Positions 23,001 to 34,080 of a stretch of DNA of 64,000 nt are shown here, piece by piece. The stretch's first letter is position 1, and the number at the start of each line of letters is the position of its first letter. The notes below the pieces were generated by a model. The model worked only from the letters and a program-made list of their open reading frames with translations. It was not told the origin of the DNA and made no database searches. Origin of the DNA: Welwitschia mirabilis (lineage: Eukaryota > Gnetophyta > Gnetopsida > Welwitschiales); contig JBOZIK010000001.1 in NCBI GenBank assembly GCA_051453625.1, positions 35,863,262 to 35,927,261 of the forward strand. Direction: 5' to 3'. Both the position numbers and the translations under genes were made by a program.

Positions 23001-25490
23001 ACTATGAACAACATAGATATTACCATGGATCTTCAAATAACTGCTGATCTTACTCTTTGATAATTGTGAATGATATGAAATTACTCATGAATCTAACCCC
23101 ATGTGTATGTGAAAATGCTAGGAGGATGATGATGATACTATAGCTAACAAATGTAGCTTGTAGAGAATGCCACATCATCCAATTTGATAGTGTCATTAGT
23201 CCTAAAGACAAAAATGCTTGCTTTCTCTAATTAATCATTCACATTTGGTGTTAATAGTAGTCATGATGATATCTTCTATAATCCTCCTTGTAATTAGTAA
23301 AACTATTTTAAATTCAAAAGCATAACAAATTTGAGGATGTAGGTTATAAAGGATAATCCAAAAACAAGAGAATTTAATAGAATATTCATGAGATAAAAGG
23401 CATTAAAATAGCTTAGGAAGTGAGGGAAATCATTAATAAGGACATTTTATAACCTATAAAGGGAAAAAGTTTGGGGATGTCAAACTTGAAAATTTTGTTG
23501 ATCATACCTCCCTCCATGAAATAATGTGAATCCAAAGATGTGGAACATAAAAATCCAAGTTGAAATGAATTGAAAGGAAGATGAGTGGTAGTTGGCAAAA
23601 GAGAACAAAGGAAAATATAATAATTTGCAGCCTTCATATTTCCTAAAGTTTATAAAACTTTAAAGCTTTTAGTCTTTGCAATGTGGTACTAGAAAAAGAT
23701 TTGGATATCTAAGTGAATGTCTAGACTATTTTCTAAGAGTTTTACCATTGTTGAACCCTCATGATTACCTAATATTCTTATGTAAAGAAGGTCTTAATGG
23801 TTTATATCTTATATTAGAACTTGAATGGTATCTTACAAAACAATCCACACTAAATAAATAAAATGACCACATCTTTGATGATATGCTACATTTGTTTTCT
23901 AGTTTTAATGATTTTAATGTATTGAAGAATAAAGTTGATTTTACCAACACAAATTGCCCTATATGACTATAATAAGCCTTAATTTCTTAAATGAGATATT
24001 CTATATCAACAAAACTTCTATTTAGGGCCATAGAGAGTGTTAACAATATAATAACTCCTCTAGCCATTACAAGGATCTACTTTTTAATGAAAAAGAACAT
24101 ATATTTACATACATACTTAAAATAGTTTAATAGTCTAAAGGAAGTATTTTCTTTATGTCGATAATAATATTGTGGTTTTTTCACATCAACTTAGGTAAGA
24201 GTTTTATTTTTTTATAAATATAATAAGTCAACTAGTAAATACTCTAATTTCTTTGCCTCCTTCTCAATCTATGTCCATCTAAAGACAAAGTTCCATTCCT
24301 TGGTATGCATGAATTCTGGTACCAACTGTAGCTATGTAGCTATTTCAACTTCATAATAAAGTAAGTTAAGTGTAGAGTTGATGTGATCCTCCTATGTTGC
24401 ATGCATTAGTCAATTTATTCCTAATCTATCTAATACCTTGTTTGGTTCTAATCAAATATATTAGCCTCTAAATTAATATTTGGTATTTAATTCTGTTTTT
24501 ATGTAGAGATAGTTTTATTTTCTTGTTACAAAACTTCATTGGGAATTTTAAGTCCAAATTCCATCAAGATCTATTTGGTACACATCTTTTCACTTAGTTC
24601 TATACTTTGAATTCTTAGAAAGTACTTGAGTAACCTTGTATTTGACATTGTGAATTTCTAAGTGCATCCTTAGTCTTTGATAACCAATTGAAAAACATAT
24701 GTGATAAACTTTAAAAATAAAAGAATATTTAGCTTAACATATGCTTCACTAACATGGTAATGAATATGATCTCTTTTCTAAGTTTCACATTAAGTTCACA
24801 ACATAGAGGATGTCAGCCTTACGCTAATGAGTGCTTTGTAAGACGTCAGCATGATCATAGTTCGTACTATTCTTGACCAGCATTTCATCGACAGGATAGA
24901 ATGAATTAGTTTTCCTATTTCTTAAAAAGAAAATCAACAAATAATAATCATTCAGGCTACCTACATCAGAGGGTAAAGTCACTAAATTTGTGGAAGTTGC
25001 TGAACATGAAAACCACGAAAGGAACTGGTAAGGCTGACCATTTTCCTAAGTACCCCGAAAAGAAATGATATTACCTTCTCCAACGTGAACAATAATTCCA
25101 GTTTACTTTCCTGAAATGTATATTCTAAAGCAATAATTGTTCCTGTTCTTTTCTCAGACAAACATATATGATAGTTGTCTAATCTTTCTGTCTGCTACTG
25201 CCCTGCATTGTTCTCATTTCATCATTAAGCCTTTTTTATATTCCTGTACCCCTTTTAAATATTTCATCTTATGGATTTCTGGGTGGCCGAGACCTTCGTG
25301 TTGGTGTCTTGATCACCAGGTCTGCTTTCATTTGTTTGCTTCCATCCCACAAAATCACGGAAGCAACAATTTTAAAGAGATATCATTGAGTTTAGAAATA
25401 GCATAGAGAGGTTTAGGTTTCATGGATTCGTGTAAAGTGGTGTGCGAGTATCCGACAAAGTGGGCCATTTCACTCTCTTAAACAATCACT
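23000..25490. other. Intergenic stretch, no gene recognised
   Basis: Short open frames (for example + 23676-23861 and + 25137-25406) show no known motif. Base composition becomes less AT-rich from about 24800, toward the dehydrogenase gene. No promoter element can be assigned with confidence. Confidence 0.5.
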
Positions 25491-25499
25491 CCTCCGATA

Positions 25500-25595
25500 A
25501 TGGCGTCCAAGTCCAATTCTCTGGAGTCTGGTTTTGGTGGTGGATCGCAGAATCTCACTGTAGGGATCTTGCAACATGCAAAAAACGATAGCTAA
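25500..25595 (+). CDS. Small ORF upstream of the dehydrogenase gene (31 codons, doubtful)
   Basis: ATG at 25500, stop TAA at 25593-25595. The peptide includes LESGFGGGSQNLTVGI, which faintly recalls the SGFGS...VT segment at the N-terminus of TIC32-like proteins encoded 1 kb downstream. It could be a decayed copy of a first exon, an upstream ORF, or chance. Composition is less AT-rich than the surrounding spacer. Confidence 0.2.
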   Translation: MASKSNSLESGFGGGSQNLTVGILQHAKNDS

Positions 25596-26533
25596 ACTAC
25601 CTACGCTTTTTGTCAGCAGCCCCTGGGAGTCGTTGAATTTCAAAGTGCCCGTCTAGGTCTAAAGTAACTTGCAGCAAAGCAGATACATACATATCTGACA
25701 TTTGAAAATTTGAATTTCTACCACACACTATCACACTTGCAGCGTTGCAGTCCCCACAAAGTAGGCCCCTTCGCTAGTACCTACTCAATTAGAGACGCTT
25801 GTACGTTTATATTCCATTGTGGTTACTGTTCTCTGTCAGATTATTGATAAAGAGCAAAAAAAAAAAAAAAAAAAAATTAAAGTGGACAATACTCCCCTGC
25901 GTCTTAATCAAAACCGTTCATGGATCTGTTTTAGTTTAAACACATACATTGAATAAAGCATGTCAAAGAAAGGCTAGAAGCTTGATCAAAATTACGATAT
26001 CCTCTGTGACCAATAAACCATACCCACTTTGTCTCTGTCCCGACAGATAGAGACAGACATTTGATTCAAGCAACCACAACCGCCTTCTTATGTTGCTTTC
26101 GATTTGACCAGATAGCTTTGGTAGGTTCAGCTGTTAAAAATATTTGGTTACTGGTTTTTAATAGAGAAAAATTTCATCAACCAAGCACAAGGATTGCAGA
26201 AATAGGGCTCTGGGCAGGTAGAAATGCGTGTCGATTGTAGCATAATATGCAGCATCTTCAGTCTCCCTACGCTGACACTTCGTTGATACGCATTACGCTC
26301 GGAGGTCGATAATTTTACTTTTTANNNNNNNNNNNNNNNNNNNNNNNNNNNNNNNNNNNNNNNNNNNNNNNNNNNNNNNNNNNNNNNNNNNNNNNNNNNN
26401 NNNNNNNNNNNNNNNNNNNNNNNNNNNNNNNNNNNNNNNNNNNNNNNNNNNNNNNNNNNNNNNNNNNNNNNNNNNNNNNNNNNNNNNNNNNNNNNNNNNN
26501 NNNNNNNNNNNNNNNNNNNNNNNNNNNNNNNNN

Positions 26534-28313
26534 GGTTTGGTTCAAAGTCCACTGGAGAAGAAGTTACAGCTTCTTGCTGCCTCAATTCAGTAACGGCAAT
26601 AATCACAGGTACCCCTCTCATCCTCGTAGGAATTCTGTCTGAAACAGCATTTGTGCGTGACGGTTGACATTTCTGAAATTCAATTTATTGTTGTTGCCTT
26701 GGAAAACACGTAAAGGGGCTACTTCTGGCATCGGAGAGGAAACCGCTAGAGTACTGGCCAAGAGAGGGGCGCGTTTGGTAATCCCAGCCAGGAACCTAAA
26801 GGCGGCAGGAGATTTAAAATCCAGAATACAGAAGGAAGTCACGTCTGCCGAGATTATTCTGATAGAAATGGATCTAAGCTCGTTTGCATCTATAAAGGGA
26901 TTTGTTGCCGAATTTCTATCTCAAAATTTGCCCCTTAACATCCTGATGTGAGTCCCTGTCATATGTCTCTTGAAGTTTAATATCATATGCTCTTGAAACC
27001 TAAATTCTGTTGCTCCTTTGGCAGAAACAACGCAGGTAAATTTTGTCACAGATTTCATCTTTCAAAGGATGGCTATGAGCTAACATTTGCGACAAATCAT
27101 CTCGNNNNNNNNNNNNNNNNNNNNNNNNNNNNNNNNNNNNNNNNNNNNNNNNNNNNNNNNNNNNNNNNNNNNNNNNNNNNNNNNNNNNNNNNNNNNNNNN
27201 NNNNCTCGGTAGCTTGACTAAATATGAACAAATACTTTGTTTCTTTCAACCCTACTCGAAGCCAGTTTCTCAGCAAGATGCATTGTGCCTCTTCCACAGG
27301 ACACTTCCTTCTGACCAGATTACTACTGAACAAAATGGTAGAGACGTCGGAGAAAACAGGCATTCAAGGAAGAATCGTAAACGTTTCGTCTGCTATCCAC
27401 AGATGGACAGGCAAAGACGGGATTCAATATGACAGACTAAACGATCATACGAGGTGAATTGTATGCTCTTTCTGTCCGAAAGATATTTTAACTATTACTA
27501 TAAAACACTGATCATAATCCTTCATTTTATACCAGCAGATTTAACGCTACTCGTGCTTATTCTCAATCAAAACTTGTAAACATTCTACACACCACAGAGA
27601 TAGCAAGAAGATTGAAGGTAAACAAGTAGAGATAAATCTGATTTGATTTAAGATACAGGAAATCGTCAATTATGACATCTCTTAAAAAGTTTTTGCTTCA
27701 TTTTGAAGGAAAGGAAGGCGAATGTGACTGTGAATGCTCTTCATCCTGGCATTGTAAAGACTAGAATAACAAGAGAACGCGACGGATTACTTACAGGTCC
27801 GTTAAATAATTTTAGCAATTTTTTCTTTATCTAATGTAAAATGAAAATCTATAAATCTAGTACTCCTTTAACGAGCAAATCTTCAAATATCGGATGCCTC
27901 CAGATATTGTATTCTTTCTGGCCTCAAAACTCTTAAAGACCGTGCCTCAGGTATGTCTCGCCAGCATTTAGGTCAATTCCTAATACGAAATATTAAAACC
28001 TAGCCAACGTTAGGTTTCAGATAGTTTATGAAGGAAAATAAGAGACAGCTAGGTTAAAACGATTTCTTCATTTTGCATGATTTGATTCTAGATTCAAAAA
28101 GCTTTGTCTAATTGGAAAGAGACTGTACCTTTTCTTTTTGTCCAGGCCGCTTCCACTACGTGTTACGTTGCAGTACATCCACAGCTGAGAAATATTTCTG
28201 GAAAATACTTTGCAGATTGTAACGAAGCACAGGTCTACGGGTTAGCAAACGACACTGAAAAGGCGCTGGAACTGTGGAACGAGAGCGAAGCTATGGTTTC
28301 GTCCTTCCTGTAA
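26534..28313 (+). CDS. TIC32-like short-chain dehydrogenase/reductase (eight exons, start in N gap)
   Basis: Exons: 26534-26608 (5' end in gap), 26716-26947, 27025-27104, 27300-27453, 27539-27617, 27709-27796, 27904-27950, 28146-28313 (stop TAA). All introns have GT-AG ends and phases agree, giving 306 residues after the gap, close to the roughly 310-330 of this family. Counting from the first full codon: FGSKSTGEEVT at 1-11 (family N-terminal segment), cofactor motif TGATSGIG at 24-31 joined across intron 1, NNAG at 103-106, Asn126 in ATNHLG, VSS at 157-159, YSQSK with Tyr187 and Lys191, and NALHPG at 215-220. The Asn-Ser-Tyr-Lys set is complete, so an NAD(P)H-dependent oxidoreductase is likely; ARN after strand 2 favours NADP(H). 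Closest family by recall is TIC32/retinol-dehydrogenase-like; chloroplast import function is not shown. Odd: KFCHRFH replaces the usual IMATPFT after NNAG. The start codon must lie in gap 26325-26533. Intron 3 contains the 100-base gap; CTCG on both gap sides suggests the exon 3 end is duplicated. Confidence 0.92.
27531..27540 (+). promoter_or_regulatory. NAGNAG tandem splice acceptor at intron 4
   Basis: The acceptor reads ACCAGCAGAT, with two AG sites three bases apart (after 27535 and after 27538). Use of either keeps the frame and would add or drop one Ser before Phe181. The downstream site is used in the exon list because it keeps the family spacing better. Confidence 0.6.
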
Positions 28314-28690
28314 ACTGGAACAGTCGCGAAAAAATCTCTTTTGATCTCGTAGCGTACTGTGGTAAACGGTAACCCCATGCAATTGTAGATGTAAAACCTT
28401 CCCCAAAAACGTACGTAAAAGAAACACATGGCGTTCTCGGTAATTTTACCCCTTTTGAGCGAGCATCGTGCTGTGCTCATGTATTCAGTCACAAAATATG
28501 AAACTCAAACTGAAAATGTAAATTTCTCTATGAAGAGTCCGTATGAGATGTGTAACTTTTGGACTTAAGAGTAGTTTGTCAATATTCCTTATGACTTTTT
28601 TGTATTCTTATTTTTTACTTTAACCTTTAATTTTATATGTCAAATTCCGAATCTTTAGTGATTGTCTTCCATAGTATAGCCTATTTATAG
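28314..28690. other. 3' flank of the dehydrogenase gene
   Basis: About 200 bases after the stop keep the higher GC content of the gene, consistent with a 3' UTR, then the sequence becomes AT-rich. No perfect AATAAA signal is seen. Confidence 0.4.
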
Positions 28691-28693
28691 TCG

Positions 28694-29080
28694 AACAACT
28701 AATGGATAGAGCTTTACAAAAACGTGTGTTGCATTAGTGACCATATCTATTAGGAGTATAAACAATTATAGTAACTTTTAGTGACTATATCTATTGAGAG
28801 TATAAACACATAAATTTGAACAACTAAGGATGGACCATTGCAAAGCAGTGCCTCAGAAAACTATATCTAAACAATTATTAAAGTTCTATTAAAAACTAAG
28901 CATAGAAAAAGGAACTAATGGATGGATCTTTATATACAAATACCTTAGAAACCTATATTCTAACAACTATTAAATTGCAATCAAAGATAATGCATAAAAG
29001 GAATTGAGGAATGGACCTTTATAAACAAGTGCCTTCGAGCCCTATATTTTAACAAATGTTAAATCTCTATCAAAAACAAT
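28694..29080. repeat. Diverged tandem repeat of about 90 bp, four units
   Basis: Units start near 28694, 28818, 28911 and 29000 with GAACAACTAATGG or GGAACTAATGG-like sequence, followed by a TGGAY-TTTATA-like block, CCTTAGAAACCTATAT and a TCAAAGATAA-like block. The last three are spaced 93 and 89 bases; the first carries an insertion that itself duplicates TAGTGACTATATCTATTGAG (near 28737 and 28781). No N gap is involved. Confidence 0.8.
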
Positions 29081-31185
29081 ATTGTACATTGTTAATTAAC
29101 ATCCTTGCATTTTTGTAGAACCTTGAAGATGCACTTTACATTGATCTGATAAGATATTATGATTGTGCTCTTAGATAGCCCTTTTTAAAGTTAGAGGAGG
29201 ATACTATGCATAACATAAAACTTGGTTAATGCAATTGGTAGTTTCAACTTTTTTGAAGCCTTTCTTCTATTTCTACTGCTAGATCTAATTATTATGGTAT
29301 TGTTTATTATTATAATGGTAAATTTGCGAAATTTACGTTTAGGCTTTCTTCTAACATACTTGAAATGGAGGATAAAACAACAATCCTATCTTCTTACCCT
29401 CACTTTCAACTTTTAGAGATGGTAAAAACATGATCAATAATAACAATGATAAAAATAATGAAGATTGTATATTCATTGTAGTCCTCATAGAAGAACTTAT
29501 TTTGCAGCTAACAACCTGAGTTTCTATTTAAACTTGCTACCCTCTGCCCTTGCCAGTTAGGACATATTTTTCCCTAATATGAAGTATATTTTATAGGAAG
29601 ACAAGTATTAAGGTTTTTCTTGATTATCATTTTCTCATTTTCTAATGTGTAGAAAGTCTTTGGCACCATTGTTGAAGAATCAATTTGGTATTTCTTTGTT
29701 TGCTAAAAATACCTTAATTTTCTATACTTTTTCTTTTTCTTGTATTTTTATTCTTTGAATCGCAACACCATGATGGTTCTATTGCATTCGATTATTAATT
29801 ATTACTTTTCCACCTTAATTTTTTATTTTCTTTTTATCCTATTATATTATCAATGATATTTTAAAAATATTTTCTTACAAGAACAATTGTGCTTTCAATT
29901 TGTTTTATGCATCTGTTTTACTATTCCTATCCTTTATGGTAAGAAGGAAGAATAGTAATTGTTTTCTACATTTCTCTCCTTATGTGAAGATCCTTTTTTC
30001 CTAAGTTTTATTATAAAGAAGAGAGACTCCATTTTTTTTCTTTATATATTTTCGCCCTCTGGCTTTATAAATCATTTTTTTTATTCCTTTATAACATGAT
30101 TGATGATCAATTTATGTCCTTTTTGCACATCATTTTATTTTTCACATTTTTTTTAATCACATATCATGTGTCTTTCATAATATCTTCATATCCTTTGATG
30201 TCTATTTGAAACATAGTTGACTTTAGAAACTTGATTAGCAACATCATCCTAGCTACTAGTGTTACAATGTCTTCTTAACAAAATGCATTCATTTAAATTG
30301 TATATTGTTTCTTGTGTTTATTATTGACCTTCAGACTTACAGCCTCTCATGAAAATACTATTCCTAATTATGAATTCTCATGTACCATTAGATTAGGAAT
30401 ACTAGCAACTAACTGTAAAAAGAAATTGACAAAGAAGATTATTTTCTTTAGCCTATCATTGATGAAAGTTCTAAACATTAAATTAAGCCTTCTATCCATA
30501 CCAATGTATCCTTTCAATCCTAAGAACAAAAAGAAACCAAGATTTCTTTTTAACAAATACAACAATCAAACACCAACTCCTCTTAGAAAAACTCTTAATG
30601 GTACTGAGTGGTCAAAATTCTTAGCTAATCCTTCTTGTATGGATTTGTGGTCTTTCATAGATTTTTAAAGTCAACCATATATTATCAATCTCTCACCTAA
30701 GTTATGTAACTTTAATTCTAAATATCCCTCTAAGGATTTCCATTTTGCTTTAAAACAAAAAAGCTAAGGCCTAGTTATATGTTTAAAATCCTACTTTATT
30801 AGATCGTGGAGAGATCTTAATTGAGTTAAAACATTAAATAGTAAATTTTACACAACATAAAAATGAGTTTTTCTATAGAGCCTTTGAGTTATTTAAAAAT
30901 CTATTCATGAAATTCCCTTAATATGGATTTGAACCTTGGAGAATAATGAGATTTCTTTACAAAGGTCTAATAACACAAGGAAGGCAACTAATTGAGATGA
31001 TGAGTAGAGAATGTTTCACATCTAAATAACATAATGAGGCTTGAAATACATTAGAATACATAGCTAAGGATTACAAAGCCTGGAAAAGATGAACTAGTAC
31101 TAAAGATATAATTAAGTAAACTTAACCAAAAAACAAAGTCATAGGTTAATATATCAACAAACTTGATGATGAATCTAATAGGCTA
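29080..31185. other. AT-rich intergenic stretch with one unrecognised ORF
   Basis: Mostly AT-rich, with T-rich tracts at 29700-30180. A 118-codon open frame (+ 30312-30668) is rich in Lys, Asn and Leu and includes KTLNGTEWSKFLANPSCMD; the same coding style continues in-frame past its stop to about 31080. I do not recognise the family. It could be a transposon ORF relic. Confidence 0.45.
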
Positions 31186-32280
31186 TCATTACAGTGTGTA
31201 TTTATGCAAAGGATTAAGATCAAGAAGATCTTGTCATTCACAAATAAAATAGATATCTGCATAACGCAACACACTAATAGATGGGAGTTGACCTAAATGT
31301 CGTAATCCATCGAAGGCCCAGGATAGAGAAAGAGAATTGATTTCCATAAGAAATACTATATATCTTATCAATAGAAATAAATTTCAATGCAGGAAAGTCT
31401 AATGCAATACACTTATGCAAAGTTAATCTAGGAATAAAAAGAAACAATGCACCTAAACTAATAATGCTCAACCTTGATAAAGGTTGCCCTCATAACCTAT
31501 ATCACTCAAGAAACTATCAATGAATCAGAAGTAACATAAACTATGAGGGATAAGAATAAACAAGCATAGGAAATGGAACAGAATCTTGATATTAATCAAA
31601 CCACATCTGTGTTATAAAGCAGTCACATCTCAATGGAGGAATCAGAGCCCAACACTAAGTAAGACGTCTCTCTGCAACTACCAAGGATGGATCTCTGGCC
31701 CTTCAATCTCCTGTCACAAGAATTTTCAGTGCAAGTGAAGACCAAACGAAGTCGAGGGCAGAATCGATACTTATTAATAACAAACACATAACAATAAGAC
31801 AGACAAGCACGTGCAGGCATAACCCTAATGGCTACGCTAAAAGACATACAAACAAATGGCAAAATTTAGGTGCATGTTTAGTGCAATGTTATATCAGATG
31901 TCATCCTTCTAATCGTCCAAACGATATAGGGGACGAGGCCACCTCATAAGTAATCCATGTCATCTGCCAAATTGATCACATTTAGCATTGTCATTGGCTT
32001 TAATATTCTATCGTCCATACTCTCGTCAGGATGATGAGGTGGATGATGGACTTTTACAAGTGTTCATCCAATGCATTATCCTCAATATTTACAGGAAACC
32101 TGTCTCAAAAATAGGAAGTATTGGAAACTACTCCAAATGTTGTAAAATGTCATGGAGATTGCTTGTTTTTGTATCTTTCATCTCAGCTATCCATTACCAT
32201 GGAATTCCAACATAAACTTAACTAATGTCTTGCAAAACTACTCAAAATATCCTATGAAATATATGCAAGTTGGTAGCACA
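31186..32280 (-). repeat. 3' LTR of the Athila-like element
   Basis: 1,095 bases. On the minus strand it begins TGTGCTACCAAC next to the polypurine tract. It aligns with 45058-47009 (once the gap duplication there is removed) and with 56543-57645 in reverse complement. Shared blocks include GATATTTTGAGTAGTTTTGC and GGAGATTGAAGGG. Confidence 0.9.
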
Positions 32281-32282
32281 AC

Positions 32283-32297
32283 ATTGCCCCCCACTTA
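32283..32297 (-). promoter_or_regulatory. Polypurine tract of the Athila-like element
   Basis: On the minus strand AAGTGGGGGGCAATG directly precedes the TGTGCTACC start of the 3' LTR. The six-G run is typical of a plus-strand primer. Confidence 0.8.
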
Positions 32298-32759
32298 GCC
32301 TTGTCAGTCCCTAACAAAACTAGGCAGTGAACCGTAATTGCAAGCCAACTTGTTTAACGATAAAAATAGCTAAGGTACTAAAGAAATTATCTCAGAGAAA
32401 TTTTCAAGAATTTCATAGCTGTAAACTGAATCATGAAACATAAGAAAACTAAACATTTCACCTGATTTGAAGATTGTCCATACCATTGCCCGGGTCGTCA
32501 TCCAAATACTAAGGAGGATAATAGGCTTAAAAATGGTCTTTAACAAATAGCAACATATGACAGAAATTTTACAAATAAATAATCGGTTTATAATTAAAAG
32601 CCCCTCACTGAATTATACAGTAATGAATAAAAGATCACCCAAATAAAATCACTCCTTATCATAAGCTGTGAAAAATGAAGATAACCATGAAAATCAGATA
32701 AAAAGTTACATCATGATTAACTCAAAAATAATGTGTATATAAATAATGAGTTTCAGTAC

Positions 32760-34080
32760 GAAAAAAACATAGAGGGGAAGATACAAAATATCACAAAATC
32801 ACTTCCCTCATCATCGCATGATGAATTCTGTTTAGGCAGTTGACTCAAGTGTAGGGGGAGAAGAGGGAGGATGCTCAAGATTAGCAAGGAAATGGAGATC
32901 CAAAGATGTAAAAATGGAACAGACTGTCTCATTGCCTTGGACACGTACAGCCTATGGAATATCTACAGTCACACTCTGTTGAATAGAAACAACACACTGA
33001 TGCATGTCAACAATCCGGTCCTTAGAGTGCTAGACTCTTCTCTCAACAGTGAGGGTCCTCTACTCTAATGTCTGAGTCCTCTGATCGAGAGCCTGGATCC
33101 TCTGGTCTAAGGTCTATATACCATGATCTACCAAACTTCTGATGGTCTCGGTAGTCTCTGCCAGGAGGATTTGTATCTGCTCAAGCATAGCCCTCATTGC
33201 AGGTCTCTATGCCTGAGGTCGCTCTGCCTCTCTTAGTACCTATATGCTCATATCCTATAAATAGTAAGCAGAAGTCTGGATATGAGATAAGAACTACTCG
33301 TCCATGGGCTCTGGTATCCCAAATCATCTAATAAGAGCTAAGAGGAGGCATGGGTAACCTAAAGTATATAGCTGTCATGCCTCAACCATGGACCTAAGTT
33401 TCCTCTAAATAACTATCGATAGGTCCATCTACTCTTCCTTATCTGAAAGCTGCTAATATCTGAAGATGTGTGATCATGGTGTAACTATTATGAAATGATG
33501 GACTGATGTTCTGGATCAGCCCTCTATGAAGCACTATATATGCGGGGATCAACTGTGTAACAAGAACTCCCTGCCTATCCATCGTCAGATCTGTCGGTAT
33601 ATCTAGTGTAGCACCATATGCATGGCACTCCTTAGTGCCTTCGGCTGAATGAATATCAAGACTCTCAAGCCATAAAGAGTTGTACCTACTGCAATGTGGG
33701 ATGGAAGGATTACAATCTCATGTTCATGAAATCATATCCACTAACTGGCCACGAGAATCTAGTCGAATCTCTATATGCATGGTGTCATAGAACTTCCTCG
33801 TCTCTGATACATAGTATGACCCATACACATCTGTGATCCAATGGAGCTGGAGATCCGTGAGCCTTTGGTCAACATCAAGCTCTATACCGTTCATGAAATA
33901 TCTAAAGTATCTCTCAACACGGATACTAGCTATTTGAATCATCAAAGATCGTTTGTGTCGAGGTGGTGGATGTACTAGCTCTACACGTTGCACTCTGATA
34001 GCACTAATGGGCCCACCTCTTGCTCTACGACTTCGGCCTCAACCTCAACCTATCTAGATCTATCAGTACAAGGCCTATTC
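32760..34080 (-). pseudogene. Extra 3' ORF of the Athila-like element, with heptad repeats
   Basis: The minus strand has an 89-residue open segment (33993-33724) including RYFRYFMNGIELDVDQRL and LHWITDVYGSYYV. After a frame change it continues with TLDIPTDLTMDRQGVLVTQ and a long segment, and ends in a coiled-coil-like Gln/Arg-rich part encoded by 21-base repeats (33028-33132). Base composition is distinctly less AT-rich than pol. Athila-type elements commonly carry an additional ORF here; some resemble plant transposon-protein domains with C-terminal coiled coils. No membrane segment or envelope signature is seen, so I do not call it env. Confidence 0.55.
33028..33132 (-). repeat. 21-bp tandem repeat encoding heptads (about five units)
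   Basis: Units start at 33028, 33049, 33070, 33091 and 33112. On the minus strand each encodes seven residues of the type TLDQRIQ, ALDQRTQ, TLE-RTL, the pattern of a coiled coil. Middle units share GTCCTCT/GATCCTCT blocks in the + strand. Confidence 0.8.

Noticed and set aside
25137-25406. 89-codon + strand ORF upstream of the dehydrogenase
   Set aside because: Cys/Ser/Phe-rich with no domain and no splice link to the gene; likely chance.
28235-28492. Minus-strand ORFs over the last exon of the dehydrogenase
   Set aside because: Shadows of the real + strand exon 28146-28313.
32760-34080. Envelope protein in the 3' ORF of the gypsy element
   Set aside because: No signal peptide, membrane segment or fusion motif is visible; the coiled-coil end and soluble composition fit other Athila-type 3' ORFs better.
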